Virus record (IMG/VR): IMGVR_UViG_3300010430_000018
Location: 18,421-82,420 of that record
Source: a virus
Reading direction: 5' to 3' (one strand)
Length of the DNA stretch: 64,000 nucleotides
Part shown: positions 49,886 through 56,647 of the stretch, piece by piece
Position numbering within the stretch: the stretch's first letter is position 1
How the letters are laid out: every line of letters begins with the position of its first letter
Made by a program: the position numbers and the translations under genes
The notes under the pieces: model-generated
Seen by the model: only the letters and a program-made list of their open reading frames with translations
The model's database searches: none
What the model was told of the DNA's origin: nothing

Positions 49886-50215
49886 TTAGGCTTGTTCAAC
49901 CCAACGCAAGTTTGTTTCTTCCCCTGTGTTTAAATCAATCACAGGATTGTCACTTAGCTGAAAGCCTTTCATTTCATCTCCTGCATTAAGCTTACTTTGT
50001 AGAGCTTTAATTGTTGGATGTTTAGCGTTCATTACTTTATTAGTTTCAGGGTCTATAAGAGATAGAACGCCAAAGGTTATGTTACCTTGAGTTCTTGTTC
50101 CTACTTTCATTCCTGCTAATTCTCCAACCTTGCTTGAGATAGGTTGGTCTGTTACGATGATAGTAGCTGTTCCTGTACTATCATTTACTCTTAATTTTCT
50201 AAAAAATACTGACAT
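49886..50215 (-). CDS. Isolated 109-residue beta-rich protein
   Basis: The ATG at 50215 is chosen: it has an AT-rich leader, and the residues upstream in frame come from the GC-rich intergenic element and do not look coding. M-S-V-F-F-R-K-L-R-V-N-D-S-T-G-T-A-T-I-I-V-T is followed by alternating strands and an acidic C-terminus. It stands alone with its own hairpin terminator, between two structured intergenic regions, so it is likely an early, strongly expressed gene. No family is recognised. Confidence 0.6.
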   Translation of the reverse strand: MSVFFRKLRVNDSTGTATIIVTDQPISSKVGELAGMKVGTRTQGNITFGVLSLIDPETNKVMNAKHPTIKALQSKLNAGDEMKGFQLSDNPVIDLNTGEETNLRWVEQA

Positions 50216-50449
50216 AATTATTATATTTAAATTAATACTTGTTAAAGCAACGGGGGGTATCCCCGTGCCAATTTTTAGCTGGGGATCAGATTGGTAGAAC
50301 CTCTTAAGCACGCCAAACACATAACTTTTAGGGGGGCGTGAGCAAATTTTACATGAGGCGGGGCATATGTTCTGACTCAAAAATTTTTATAGAAATTTTA
50401 AATTTAGTATATTGTTCTTATAGAAGAGTTACTAACTTAAATAAATGTT
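50216..50449. promoter_or_regulatory. Divergent control region with GC-rich dyads
   Basis: This is the turning point between the leftward and rightward halves. Bases 50250-50266 form ACGGGG-5-CCCCGT. CACGCC (50309-50314) pairs with GGCGTG (50335-50340). Four G-runs occur on the plus strand. The motif GCTGGGGATCAGA (50278-50290) recurs with one change at 49536-49548. The flanks (50216-50245 and 50380-50449) are very AT-rich, as expected for promoters. No gene is seen. Confidence 0.6.
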
Positions 50450-50758
50450 ATGGCAGAATCTAATGAGTCAGATGATATAATGGGTAAAATACAACAGCAG
50501 CAGTTGGATGATATATTACTAGACCAAGCGTATAATAATTCGTGGCTTATACTTTCGGGGCAAATCACTTTTGATGAATTGATACAACATGAGTTTAATA
50601 GTGGTAAAGAATTTATAATGTCTTATGATCCGGACAACGGACCCAAAGAGGAAGAATTAGAAAATATGATAGCGTACTATATAGATACTGAGGACTATGA
50701 GAAATGTGCAAAGCTTCAAAGTATATTAGATAATGCTTATCCAAAAACAACAGCATAA
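50450..50758 (+). CDS. 102-residue acidic protein with UVR-like motif
   Basis: First gene of the rightward late block. Acidic N-terminus (M-A-E-S-N-E-S-D-D). Near the C-terminus E-E-L-E-N-M-I-A-Y-Y-I-D-T-E-D-Y-E-K-C-A-K-L resembles the UVR helix hairpin (L-x-x-x-M-x-x-A-x-x-x-x-x-F-E-x-A-A-x-x-R-D). The stop overlaps the next ATG (TAATG). Function unknown; protein interaction through the hairpin is likely. Confidence 0.6.
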   Translation: MAESNESDDIMGKIQQQQLDDILLDQAYNNSWLILSGQITFDELIQHEFNSGKEFIMSYDPDNGPKEEELENMIAYYIDTEDYEKCAKLQSILDNAYPKTTA

Positions 50759-50961
50759 TGGCACTAAAGAAATCAAGTAAAAAGAAAAGTACAGTTAATA
50801 GTAGTGGCAATTACACTAAACCTACAATGCGTAAAAGATTGTTTAATTCAATTAAAGCAGGAAGTAAGGGTGGACGTGCTGGTCAATGGTCTGCTCGTAA
50901 AGCTCAAATGCTCGCAAAACGTTATAAAGCAAACGGAGGAGGATATAAAACAAAGAAATAA
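50758..50961 (+). CDS. 67-residue basic protein (G-Q-W-S-A-R-K-A-Q type)
   Basis: Contains K-A-G-S-K-G-G-R-A-G-Q-W-S-A-R-K-A-Q-M and ends R-Y-K-A-N-G-G-G-Y-K-T-K-K. This pattern recurs in short basic proteins of many phages (recollection, no named function). TAATG overlaps on both sides. Basic and Gly-rich; nucleic acid binding plausible. Confidence 0.65.
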   Translation: MALKKSSKKKSTVNSSGNYTKPTMRKRLFNSIKAGSKGGRAGQWSARKAQMLAKRYKANGGGYKTKK

Positions 50962-51080
50962 TGGATGCAAAAAAATTAAAAGAAATATCAAGCCAATTAA
51001 AAAAGGCATCTGCTATGCATAAAGGGCAAGCAGCTAAAATTGACAGATTAATTAAGTCAATGTCAAAAAAGAAAAAATGA
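50961..51080 (+). CDS. 39-residue basic helix
   Basis: M-D-A-K-K-L-K-E-I-S-S-Q-L-K-K-A-S-A-M-H. The start overlaps the previous stop, and the stop overlaps the next ATG (ATGA). One Lys-rich amphipathic helix. Function unknown. Confidence 0.55.
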   Translation: MDAKKLKEISSQLKKASAMHKGQAAKIDRLIKSMSKKKK

Positions 51081-51196
51081 TTAAGTTTATAAAAGATAAA
51101 ATTAAACGTTTTAGATTTACATACAATACTCTTATGAGAATTAATCTTGGTCAACTAAGAATAACTAAGAAAGGAAAAGTAAAAAAAAATGAATAA
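51077..51196 (+). CDS. 39-residue basic peptide
   Basis: M-I-K-F-I-K-D-K-I-K-R-F-R-F-T-Y-N-T-L-M. The start overlaps the upstream TGA. The end overlaps the lipoprotein start by 8 bases. Amphipathic and strongly basic. Function unknown. Confidence 0.5.
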   Translation: MIKFIKDKIKRFRFTYNTLMRINLGQLRITKKGKVKKNE

Positions 51197-51374
51197 AAAA
51201 ATTATTTCAATAATGTTATGTTGTATGTTATTATTTACTTGTGGTTCATCCAAACCTTCACTAGAAAAAGATGAACAAAAAAAAGAAGTGGTATATGATA
51301 ATGATGATCCATTAATGAATTTACTTTTATCAGCTTTAGTTATTTATTCAATAAAAATATTATTTGCAAGATAA
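51189..51374 (+). CDS. Small lipoprotein with C-terminal membrane helix
   Basis: 61 residues. M-N-K-K-I-I-S-I-M-L-C-C-M-L-L-F-T-C-G-S-S is a lipoprotein signal with lipobox L-F-T-C (Cys18). A charged middle (E-K-D-E-Q-K-K-E-V-V-Y-D-N-D-D) is followed by a second hydrophobic segment (L-L-L-S-A-L-V-I-Y-S-I-K-I-L-F). A lipid anchor at one end and a helix at the other is the shape of a unimolecular spanin bridging inner and outer membranes. A spanin role in the late block with the amidase is plausible but unproven. Confidence 0.6.
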   Translation: MNKKIISIMLCCMLLFTCGSSKPSLEKDEQKKEVVYDNDDPLMNLLLSALVIYSIKILFAR

Positions 51375-51616
51375 TGGCAAAAACTAAACAACAAAAAAGT
51401 CTTACTAGATGGACTAAGCAGAAGTGGAGAACACCAAGTGGAAAGAAAAGTTCTGTAACTGGTGAAGTGTATGCACCATCTAAAACTATTTCAAAGTTAA
51501 AGAGTACAAAAAAAGGAAAAGCTAAATTAGCTGCAGCAAATAAAAAGAAACGTGCTGCCACTAAAAAAGGCAAACAACATGCTAAACACGGATTGCATAA
51601 AGGTAAAAAAAGATAG
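51374..51616 (+). CDS. 80-residue basic protein (W-T-K-Q-K-W-R-T-P-S-G-K type)
   Basis: S-L-T-R-W-T-K-Q-K-W-R-T-P-S-G-K-K-S-S, then G-E-V-Y-A-P-S-K-T-I-S-K-L-K-S-T, and a Lys/Ala end (A-T-K-K-G-K-Q-H-A-K-H-G-L-H-K-G). I recall this pattern in small basic proteins of phages and other marine genomes, with no assigned function. The ATG overlaps the lipoprotein stop (TAATG). Probably binds nucleic acid. Confidence 0.65.
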   Translation: MAKTKQQKSLTRWTKQKWRTPSGKKSSVTGEVYAPSKTISKLKSTKKGKAKLAAANKKKRAATKKGKQHAKHGLHKGKKR

Positions 51617-51625
51617 ATTAATAAT

Positions 51626-51952
51626 ATGGCTAGAATACCAATATATCAAAAACAATTTGTAACATTAACACAGGCAACATTACAACCTGCTGCAGGAATA
51701 GCTGGTCAGGTACAAACAGATATATATGGGGTGCCCATTGCTCCAAAAATAACAACACAACCATTATATATAGATGCCACACAAATTATAGGTGTTACAG
51801 AATATTATGACATACCTACAACTACATATTTAGATTTAAGATATATATATACTGGTGTTGGTTTATTACCAATTATTGTTACGCAAACATATGCAGAAAT
51901 AAAAACAATATTAGATGGTATAGATTGTGATGATCTATGTACTGACTCATAA
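51626..51952 (+). CDS. 108-residue beta-rich protein of unknown function
   Basis: M-A-R-I-P-I-Y-Q-K-Q-F-V-T-L-T-Q-A-T-L-Q, Thr/Ile/Tyr-rich beta pattern throughout, ending D-C-D-D-L-C-T-D-S. A small virion component would fit the composition and location. No family is recognised. Confidence 0.5.
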   Translation: MARIPIYQKQFVTLTQATLQPAAGIAGQVQTDIYGVPIAPKITTQPLYIDATQIIGVTEYYDIPTTTYLDLRYIYTGVGLLPIIVTQTYAEIKTILDGIDCDDLCTDS

Positions 51953-51962
51953 AATAAAAAAC

Positions 51963-52253
51963 ATGGCAAAGAAAAAAGATAGTAGATTAACAAGAGCAGG
52001 TGTGTCAGGTTATAATAAACCTAAACGCACACCATCACATCCAAAAAAGTCACATGTAGTTGTGGCTAAAGTAGGAGATAAAGTTAAAACAATACGTTTT
52101 GGAGAGCAAGGTGCTAGTACAGCAGGCAAACCTAAAGCAGGTGAATCAGCTAGAATGAAAGCAAAACGTAAATCTTTTAAAGCAAGACATGGTAAAAATA
52201 TTAAAAAAGGTAAAATGTCTGCTGCATATTGGGCTGATAAAGTAAAATGGTAG
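51963..52253 (+). CDS. 96-residue basic protein (K-T-I-R-F-G-E-Q-G-A type)
   Basis: The start at 51963 is used; 36 upstream in-frame bases are part of the previous gene's end. R-A-G-V-S-G-Y-N-K-P-K-R-T-P-S-H-P-K-K-S-H, V-G-D-K-V-K-T-I-R-F-G-E-Q-G-A, F-K-A-R-H-G-K-N-I-K-K-G-K-M-S-A-A-Y-W-A-D-K-V-K-W. The pattern is familiar from small phage proteins of unknown function. Its end overlaps the next start by 7 bases. Confidence 0.7.
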   Translation: MAKKKDSRLTRAGVSGYNKPKRTPSHPKKSHVVVAKVGDKVKTIRFGEQGASTAGKPKAGESARMKAKRKSFKARHGKNIKKGKMSAAYWADKVKW

Positions 52254-52393
52254 ATCAATTAATAAAAAGTGCGTCAGAACACGGTCAAGAAAGTAAATTG
52301 ATTGAAGAAGTAAATAGATTAAAAGCAAATAATCCAGATAAGTCAGATAATACTTTATATAATTTAGCTTATCAAATAGTTATGAAGACATGA
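52247..52393 (+). CDS. 48-residue helical peptide
   Basis: M-V-D-Q-L-I-K-S-A-S-E-H-G-Q-E-S-K-L-I-E, helical and charged. It starts inside the previous gene's last codons and ends on ATGA overlap with the next gene. Function unknown. Confidence 0.5.
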   Translation: MVDQLIKSASEHGQESKLIEEVNRLKANNPDKSDNTLYNLAYQIVMKT

Positions 52394-52632
52394 CAGAGTC
52401 AAGTATTAAAAAATTAGGATTTAAAAAGGTACATGTAAGTGCTGATGAAAGTGGGGATACACCATTTTATTTTTATACTTATAGAGTGGGCGGTATTGAA
52501 TTAATATCTAATAGTCATGATAATCTTCAAGATGAATCATGGATAGTTGAAATATTGGAAGGAAATATACAATTTAACAATATATCTGATGTCAAAGAGT
52601 TGTTAATTATTCTTGAAAGAAATAAATTATAA
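52390..52632 (+). CDS. 80-residue protein of unknown function
   Basis: M-T-E-S-S-I-K-K-L-G-F-K-K-V-H-V-S-A-D-E with alternating beta strands (F-Y-F-Y-T-Y-R-V-G-G-I-E-L-I) and a C-terminal helix (V-K-E-L-L-I-I-L-E). Small alpha/beta fold. Last gene before a gap with a promoter-like site. Confidence 0.5.
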   Translation: MTESSIKKLGFKKVHVSADESGDTPFYFYTYRVGGIELISNSHDNLQDESWIVEILEGNIQFNNISDVKELLIILERNKL

Positions 52633-52662
52633 TAAACTTTTTTAATTTAAACATTTTTTATA

Positions 52663-52670
52663 TATATTTG
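52663..52670 (+). promoter_or_regulatory. Bacteroidota-type -7 element
   Basis: TATATTTG fits the Bacteroidota -7 consensus TAnnTTTG and lies 26 bases before the ATG at 52696 in a 63-base gap. No clear -33 TTTG is visible. This would suit transcription by host RNA polymerase of late genes. Confidence 0.35.
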
Positions 52671-52695
52671 TTATTATTAACATAAATTTATAAAA

Positions 52696-52995
52696 ATGGA
52701 AAATACAAAAACCAATCCTGAGTTATCTGAAAAAAATCCACAGCTAACTAAAGAACAACTTGCAGAACGTAGAGAAGAAATAACTGCATTCTACAAAGAC
52801 AACATTCCACATTTAGAAGTACAAGCTGATTATGAAATGCTTTTATCTGCAATTGAAAAAGCTAGAGCAGAACGTATGCAAGCTCAAATGTACATGGCAC
52901 AACAATATGCTGCACAAAAAGAAGGAGGTCAACCATCAACTCCTGAAGCAGATGAATTTAAAGCTGCTATGGATAATGCAATGAATCCTTCATAG
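52696..52995 (+). CDS. 99-residue helical/coiled-coil protein
   Basis: M-E-N-T-K-T-N-P-E-L-S-E-K-N-P-Q-L-T-K-E, then a long helix (L-L-S-A-I-E-K-A-R-A-E-R-M-Q-A-Q-M-Y-M-A-Q-Q) and an Ala/Met/Glu tail. Likely oligomeric; head or assembly accessory by position upstream of the lysin and packaging genes. No family is recognised. Confidence 0.55.
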   Translation: MENTKTNPELSEKNPQLTKEQLAERREEITAFYKDNIPHLEVQADYEMLLSAIEKARAERMQAQMYMAQQYAAQKEGGQPSTPEADEFKAAMDNAMNPS

Positions 52996-52996
52996 T

Positions 52997-53917
52997 ATGA
53001 AGATGTTAAAAGTAGGATCATCTGGTCCTAACGTAGTTGTACTTCAAAACAAATTAGGGATAAAAGCTGATGGTATCTTTGGCCCTAATACTGAAAAACA
53101 TGTAGATAGATTTCAACTTACACATAATTTACCTGTTACAGGTATAGTAGATAATGATATGTGGTCATTGTTAATGAATTTACAATTGACTAGACCGGAA
53201 GAAATTGATGAAGATACTGACTTACAAGGTCAGTATTATAAAACAAATTTTGATCAAACAATACATAAACATTATTTACCTAAAGGAGAATATATTAATG
53301 GACCTATAGTCAATGAATATATTTTTTTACACCATACTGCTGGTCATGCCAATCCTCATGCATGTATAGATATGTGGGGTAGAGATTCACGTGGGCGTAT
53401 AGCAACTGAATTTGTATTAGGTGGTATTGATCATAGAAATGGAAATAATGAACATGATGGTACTTTAGTTCAAGCTTTTCCTACAGGTGCACAAGGTTGG
53501 CATTTAGGTAAAACAGGATCAGGTTGGATGAACCGTCATTCAGTTGGTATAGAGATTTGTTCTATGGGGTATTTAACTCATGATAATAGAACATATGTAA
53601 ATTCACTATGTCAAGAAAATCAAGTTACTTTATTAAACGAACCATTTAATGGACATAATAAGTTTCATAGTTACTCAGAAGCTCAAATAAAAGCAACAGA
53701 GAAATGGATAAGGTATATAGGTGAAAGAGATCAAATTGACATTAGATTAGGATTAAAACAATTTATACAAAAGCATGGACCTACTAAAGGATTTGGATTT
53801 CAAAAAGATGCATATTTAGGTAATGTAAAAGGATTATTAACACATACAAATGTTAGGAAAGATAAAACTGATTGTTATCCTCATCCTGATTTAGTTGATA
53901 TGATATTAAGTTTATGA
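52997..53917 (+). CDS. N-acetylmuramoyl-L-alanine amidase endolysin
   Basis: 306 residues. Residues 1-60 are a peptidoglycan-binding_1 domain (V-G-S-S-G-P-N-V-V-V-L-Q, G-I-F-G-P-N-T). The amidase_2 fold has H-H-T-A-G at 112-116 (zinc His112), G-W-H-L-G, V-G-I-E-I-C-S-M-G, and H-T-N-V-R-K-D-K-T-D-C at 283-293 supplying His283 and Cys293. The enzyme cuts the bond between muramic acid and the peptide at lysis. Export would need the holin-like protein, since no signal peptide is present. It could also be tail-borne. Confidence 0.88.
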   Translation: MKMLKVGSSGPNVVVLQNKLGIKADGIFGPNTEKHVDRFQLTHNLPVTGIVDNDMWSLLMNLQLTRPEEIDEDTDLQGQYYKTNFDQTIHKHYLPKGEYINGPIVNEYIFLHHTAGHANPHACIDMWGRDSRGRIATEFVLGGIDHRNGNNEHDGTLVQAFPTGAQGWHLGKTGSGWMNRHSVGIEICSMGYLTHDNRTYVNSLCQENQVTLLNEPFNGHNKFHSYSEAQIKATEKWIRYIGERDQIDIRLGLKQFIQKHGPTKGFGFQKDAYLGNVKGLLTHTNVRKDKTDCYPHPDLVDMILSL

Positions 53918-53918
53918 T

Positions 53919-54290
53919 ATGGCATTAGTTAATAAAGTTGATTTAAAAATGAAAGTTGATATGGATATAAGTATTCAATATCAAATTATGACATATTGTT
54001 TTTTTAATAATATACTTATTAGTAATTCAGATCTAAAATTTTTAGCAGAACTATCAAAAAATAAAGATATAGAGTTAACTAAATTTTGTTTGAAACTTGT
54101 ACAAGATGGTGTTTTTAAAAGTCCTCAATCTGCTAGAAATGCAATTACAAAAGCTGAAAGAAAAAGTTTATTAATTAAAAAAGGTAATAATAAAAAAACA
54201 ATAGCTCTTCAAAAGAATATTAGTGTTCAAACAGAAGGGTTGGTTTTGCTTGATTATAAAATATTAGGTAGTGAATCCAAAGAGCCATAA
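53919..54290 (+). CDS. HTH-like regulatory or DNA-binding protein
   Basis: 123 residues. The middle reads L-K-F-L-A-E-L-S-K-N-K-D-I-E-L-T-K-F-C, then S-P-Q-S-A-R-N-A-I-T-K-A-E-R-K-S-L-L-I-K-K-G. The second segment has the spacing of a winged-helix recognition helix and wing. It overlaps the IHF-like gene by 20 bases, an arrangement seen in Bacteroidota phages (recollection). Probably a late-gene or packaging DNA-binding protein. Confidence 0.5.
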   Translation: MALVNKVDLKMKVDMDISIQYQIMTYCFFNNILISNSDLKFLAELSKNKDIELTKFCLKLVQDGVFKSPQSARNAITKAERKSLLIKKGNNKKTIALQKNISVQTEGLVLLDYKILGSESKEP

Positions 54291-54627
54291 AGATATTAAA
54301 AAAGGTATTGCAGATGAAGTTGGTGTACATAATACAGTTGTAGATGAATTTATAACTTTTTATTATGCTAAGCTTAGAAAGAAATTATCTAATTTAAATT
54401 ACCCAAGAATACAAGTAGATGGTTTAGGAACTTTTTATTTAAGAAAAAACAAACTTGAAAAAGCAATTAAAAAGAATAAAAGTATTTTAGGTAATTTAGC
54501 TAAAAGAACTTATGTAGGATTTGCAAAAAGTGAAGAAATTAATAAAAATGTTGAACAAATGGAATCAGCACTACAACAAATGGAAAAAGATATATTAAAT
54601 AAAAAGAAATTTAAGAATGAAAAGTAA
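54271..54627 (+). CDS. IHF/HU-like DNA-bending protein
   Basis: 118 residues. V-D-E-F-I-T-F-Y-Y-A-K-L-R-K-K-L is followed by I-Q-V-D-G-L-G-T-F-Y-L-R, the HU/IHF core (helix then G-x-G-x-F strand). The DNA-binding beta arm is shortened, and a long basic coiled tail is added at the C-terminus. crAss-like phages carry an IHF subunit near the packaging genes, which fits here. It likely bends DNA at the packaging or recombination site. Confidence 0.75.
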   Translation: MNPKSHKDIKKGIADEVGVHNTVVDEFITFYYAKLRKKLSNLNYPRIQVDGLGTFYLRKNKLEKAIKKNKSILGNLAKRTYVGFAKSEEINKNVEQMESALQQMEKDILNKKKFKNEK

Positions 54628-54949
54628 GTGGAAAAAATATTTAGATATATTTAAAAATGCTGATAAAATTGCTGATGGCATTGCTAACTCACTTTTTAAA
54701 AAAGAACATGTTGAAGCTATAGCTACAGCTAGATATCAAATATGTATAAAATGTTCACTCTTTGATGCACAAGGTAATGATTGTGTTGCTCCAGGAACAC
54801 AACCATGTTGTTCAGATTGCGGTTGTAGTTTAGGATTTAAAGTGAGATCATTAGCATCTGAATGCCCTAAAGGTTTTTGGGATGCAGTGACATCAGAAGA
54901 ACAAGAAGAATTAATTAATAATCAAATAGAAAACAATGGTACAGATTAA
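54617..54949 (+). CDS. Cysteine-rich zinc-binding protein
   Basis: 110 residues. An amphipathic N-terminal helix is followed by I-C-I-K-C, then C-V-A-P-G-T-Q-P-C-C-S-D-C-G-C-S-L and a late E-C-P. This gives a two-knuckle zinc ribbon with C-x2-C, C-C-x2-C-x-C. Similar proteins occur beside the packaging genes of crAss-like and related phages (recollection). It overlaps the IHF-like gene by 11 bases. Function unknown. Confidence 0.6.
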   Translation: MKSKWKKYLDIFKNADKIADGIANSLFKKEHVEAIATARYQICIKCSLFDAQGNDCVAPGTQPCCSDCGCSLGFKVRSLASECPKGFWDAVTSEEQEELINNQIENNGTD

Positions 54950-55025
54950 TTATTACATAAACAATGAAGTAACAACAGTATACACCAATCAAGAGAATCA
55001 ATTGTGGTATACTACAATAGTATAA
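54936..55025 (+). CDS. 29-residue peptide
   Basis: M-V-Q-I-N-Y-Y-I-N-N-E-V-T-T-V-Y-T-N-Q-E-N-Q-L-W is a short beta hairpin-like sequence. It starts inside the end of the zinc-binding gene and stops 5 bases before the next ATG, filling the gap exactly. Tentative because of its size. Confidence 0.35.
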   Translation: MVQINYYINNEVTTVYTNQENQLWYTTIV

Positions 55026-55029
55026 TATT

Positions 55030-55845
55030 ATGGCAATAAAATTTCAAGAAGAAGGTCATGTATATGAAAGTATAGATGGTGACAATATTCAATGGACTGG
55101 AGTAACAACTTTTATAGGTAAATTTAAACCAAAATTTGATAGAGATGGTCAAGCTAAGAAATCATCAAAGAATAGAAGGTCTAAGTGGTATGGTATGACA
55201 CCTAAAGAAATTATTGCAGCATGGGATGGTGAAACTGAAAGAGCTATTACATTAGGTAATTTTTATCATAATCAAAGAGAAGCAGATATGCTTGACTTCA
55301 AGACTATTGAACGCAATGGTATAGAAATACCTATTATTAAACCAATAATAGATGATAATGGTATTAAAGTTTCTCCAAATCAAAAACTAGAAAATGGATT
55401 ATACCCTGAACATTTGGTTTATTTAAAGTCTGTTGGTTTATGTGGTCAAGCAGATGTTGTAGAAGTAGTAGATGGAGTGATAAATATAAATGATTATAAA
55501 ACAAATAAAGAAATAAAAGAAAAAGGTTTTACAAATTGGGAAGGTATAACAAACAAAATGTATAATCCAATAAGTCATTTAGATGATTGTAATCTTAATC
55601 ATTATAATTTACAATTAAGTATATATATGTATATTATTAAAAAGCATAACCCTAAACTCAAAATTGGTAAAATGACAATTCAACATGTTAAGTTTAAACA
55701 AGTTGGAGAAGATAAATTTGGTTATCCAATTAATGAACATGTCAATGGTGAACCTGTATTAGATACAATTAAAATTTATGAACTACCATATTTAAAAGAT
55801 GAAGTAATGTCTTTGATGATGTGGATAAAAGATAACAAATCATGA
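55030..55845 (+). CDS. PD-(D/E)XK nuclease-like protein of the packaging block
   Basis: 271 residues. Candidate catalytic residues are His80, Glu127 (L-Y-P-E-H), Asp142 (C-G-Q-A-D) and Asp155-Tyr-Lys157 (I-N-D-Y-K-T), followed by H-Y-N-L-Q-L-S-I-Y, the Gln/Tyr motif. This is the Cas4/RecB-like layout also seen in the 29.8 kb nuclease and in the giant virion protein. Position before TerL suggests a role in DNA processing for packaging. It ends in a 4-base overlap with the next gene. Confidence 0.75.
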   Translation: MAIKFQEEGHVYESIDGDNIQWTGVTTFIGKFKPKFDRDGQAKKSSKNRRSKWYGMTPKEIIAAWDGETERAITLGNFYHNQREADMLDFKTIERNGIEIPIIKPIIDDNGIKVSPNQKLENGLYPEHLVYLKSVGLCGQADVVEVVDGVININDYKTNKEIKEKGFTNWEGITNKMYNPISHLDDCNLNHYNLQLSIYMYIIKKHNPKLKIGKMTIQHVKFKQVGEDKFGYPINEHVNGEPVLDTIKIYELPYLKDEVMSLMMWIKDNKS

Positions 55846-56360
55846 TAGTAAGATTATTTGATATAGAAAATAGTAATTTAGTAATAACAGAACATTGTCA
55901 TGCATTACCTTTTCTTAAAAAAATTATGGAAGAATATCCAGACACTTATATGTCCATCTATAAATATTTATTTTACATGACATGTCCTAATCCAGATTTA
56001 AATCCTTTTTTTAATTTACCTGAACATGAAAAGGAAGATATTATTATTGAAGAGATTGAGCTTGAAGAATCAACTGAAGATCCTCCAATTAGATATGCTA
56101 AGGCAATGTGTGAAAAATTATATCAAACACCAACTTATAGGGCATATGTGGGTATTAAATCTATGTTAGATAGATTAGCAAAATATATGGAAGTAACAGC
56201 TATTGAACATGGTAGAGATGGAAATATAAATTCAATGGTAAATGCTGCTGCAAAATTTGAATCAATTAGACAATCATATAAAGGAGCATTTACAGATATG
56301 AGACAAGAACAAGACAGCTCTGTGCGTGGTGGTGCAGGTTTAGCTTATGACCAATTATAA
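55842..56360 (+). CDS. 172-residue packaging-block protein of unknown function
   Basis: M-I-V-R-L-F-D-I-E-N-S-N-L-V-I-T-E-H-C-H, an acidic middle (I-I-I-E-E-I-E-L-E-E-S-T-E-D), then a helical C-terminal half (M-L-D-R-L-A-K-Y-M-E-V-T-A-I-E-H-G-R-D-G-N) ending in a Gly-rich tail. It sits between the nuclease and GroES/TerL. It could be the small terminase partner by position and size, but no HTH is visible. Confidence 0.5.
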   Translation: MIVRLFDIENSNLVITEHCHALPFLKKIMEEYPDTYMSIYKYLFYMTCPNPDLNPFFNLPEHEKEDIIIEEIELEESTEDPPIRYAKAMCEKLYQTPTYRAYVGIKSMLDRLAKYMEVTAIEHGRDGNINSMVNAAAKFESIRQSYKGAFTDMRQEQDSSVRGGAGLAYDQL

Positions 56361-56371
56361 AATCAACAATT

Positions 56372-56647
56372 ATGGCAGAAAAAATTATTCCAGTAGGACA
56401 AAAATTATTAATCAAAGAAATAAAGGCAGAAACTAAAACTGCATCAGGACTTATTATTCCAGAAATAGCACAAAAAATAACTTATAGAGGTAGAGTTGTT
56501 GGAATAGGTGATTCTGTAAAAGAAATAAAAATTGGAGATGTGGTGCAATATGCTGAACATGCTATGCCAACTCCAATGAAACATGATGGGCAAGAACACC
56601 TATTATTGCAAGTAGGGGACGTATATGCCATCATAAGAGATGAGTAG
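56372..56647 (+). CDS. groES: GroES-like co-chaperonin
   Basis: 91 residues, a full-length chaperonin-10 fold: V-G-Q-K-L-L-I-K-E-I near the N-terminus, the mobile-loop region with S-G-L-I-I-P (residues 25-30), G-R-V-V-G-I-G-D-S-V, I-G-D-V-V-Q-Y and the C-terminal D-V-Y-A-I-I-R-D. Phages use GroES analogues to fold the capsid protein in the host GroEL chamber (T4 Gp31 does so). The stop overlaps the TerL start by 8 bases. Confidence 0.9.
   Translation: MAEKIIPVGQKLLIKEIKAETKTASGLIIPEIAQKITYRGRVVGIGDSVKEIKIGDVVQYAEHAMPTPMKHDGQEHLLLQVGDVYAIIRDE

Noticed and set aside
50278-50310. D-arm-like sequence (CAGATTGGTAGA) suggesting a tRNA
   Set aside because: No matching acceptor stem, anticodon arm or T-arm with GTTCRA could be placed on either strand within normal tRNA length.
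50252-50361. Four G-runs as a G-quadruplex
   Set aside because: Runs are separated by roughly 20-50 bases, too far for a stable intramolecular quadruplex; ordinary dyads explain the sequence better.
50216-50380. N-terminal extension of the 109-residue gene to 50380
   Set aside because: The extra residues are translated from the GC-rich dyad region and rich in Pro/Cys/Lys without pattern, while the ATG at 50215 has the AT-rich leader typical of this genome.
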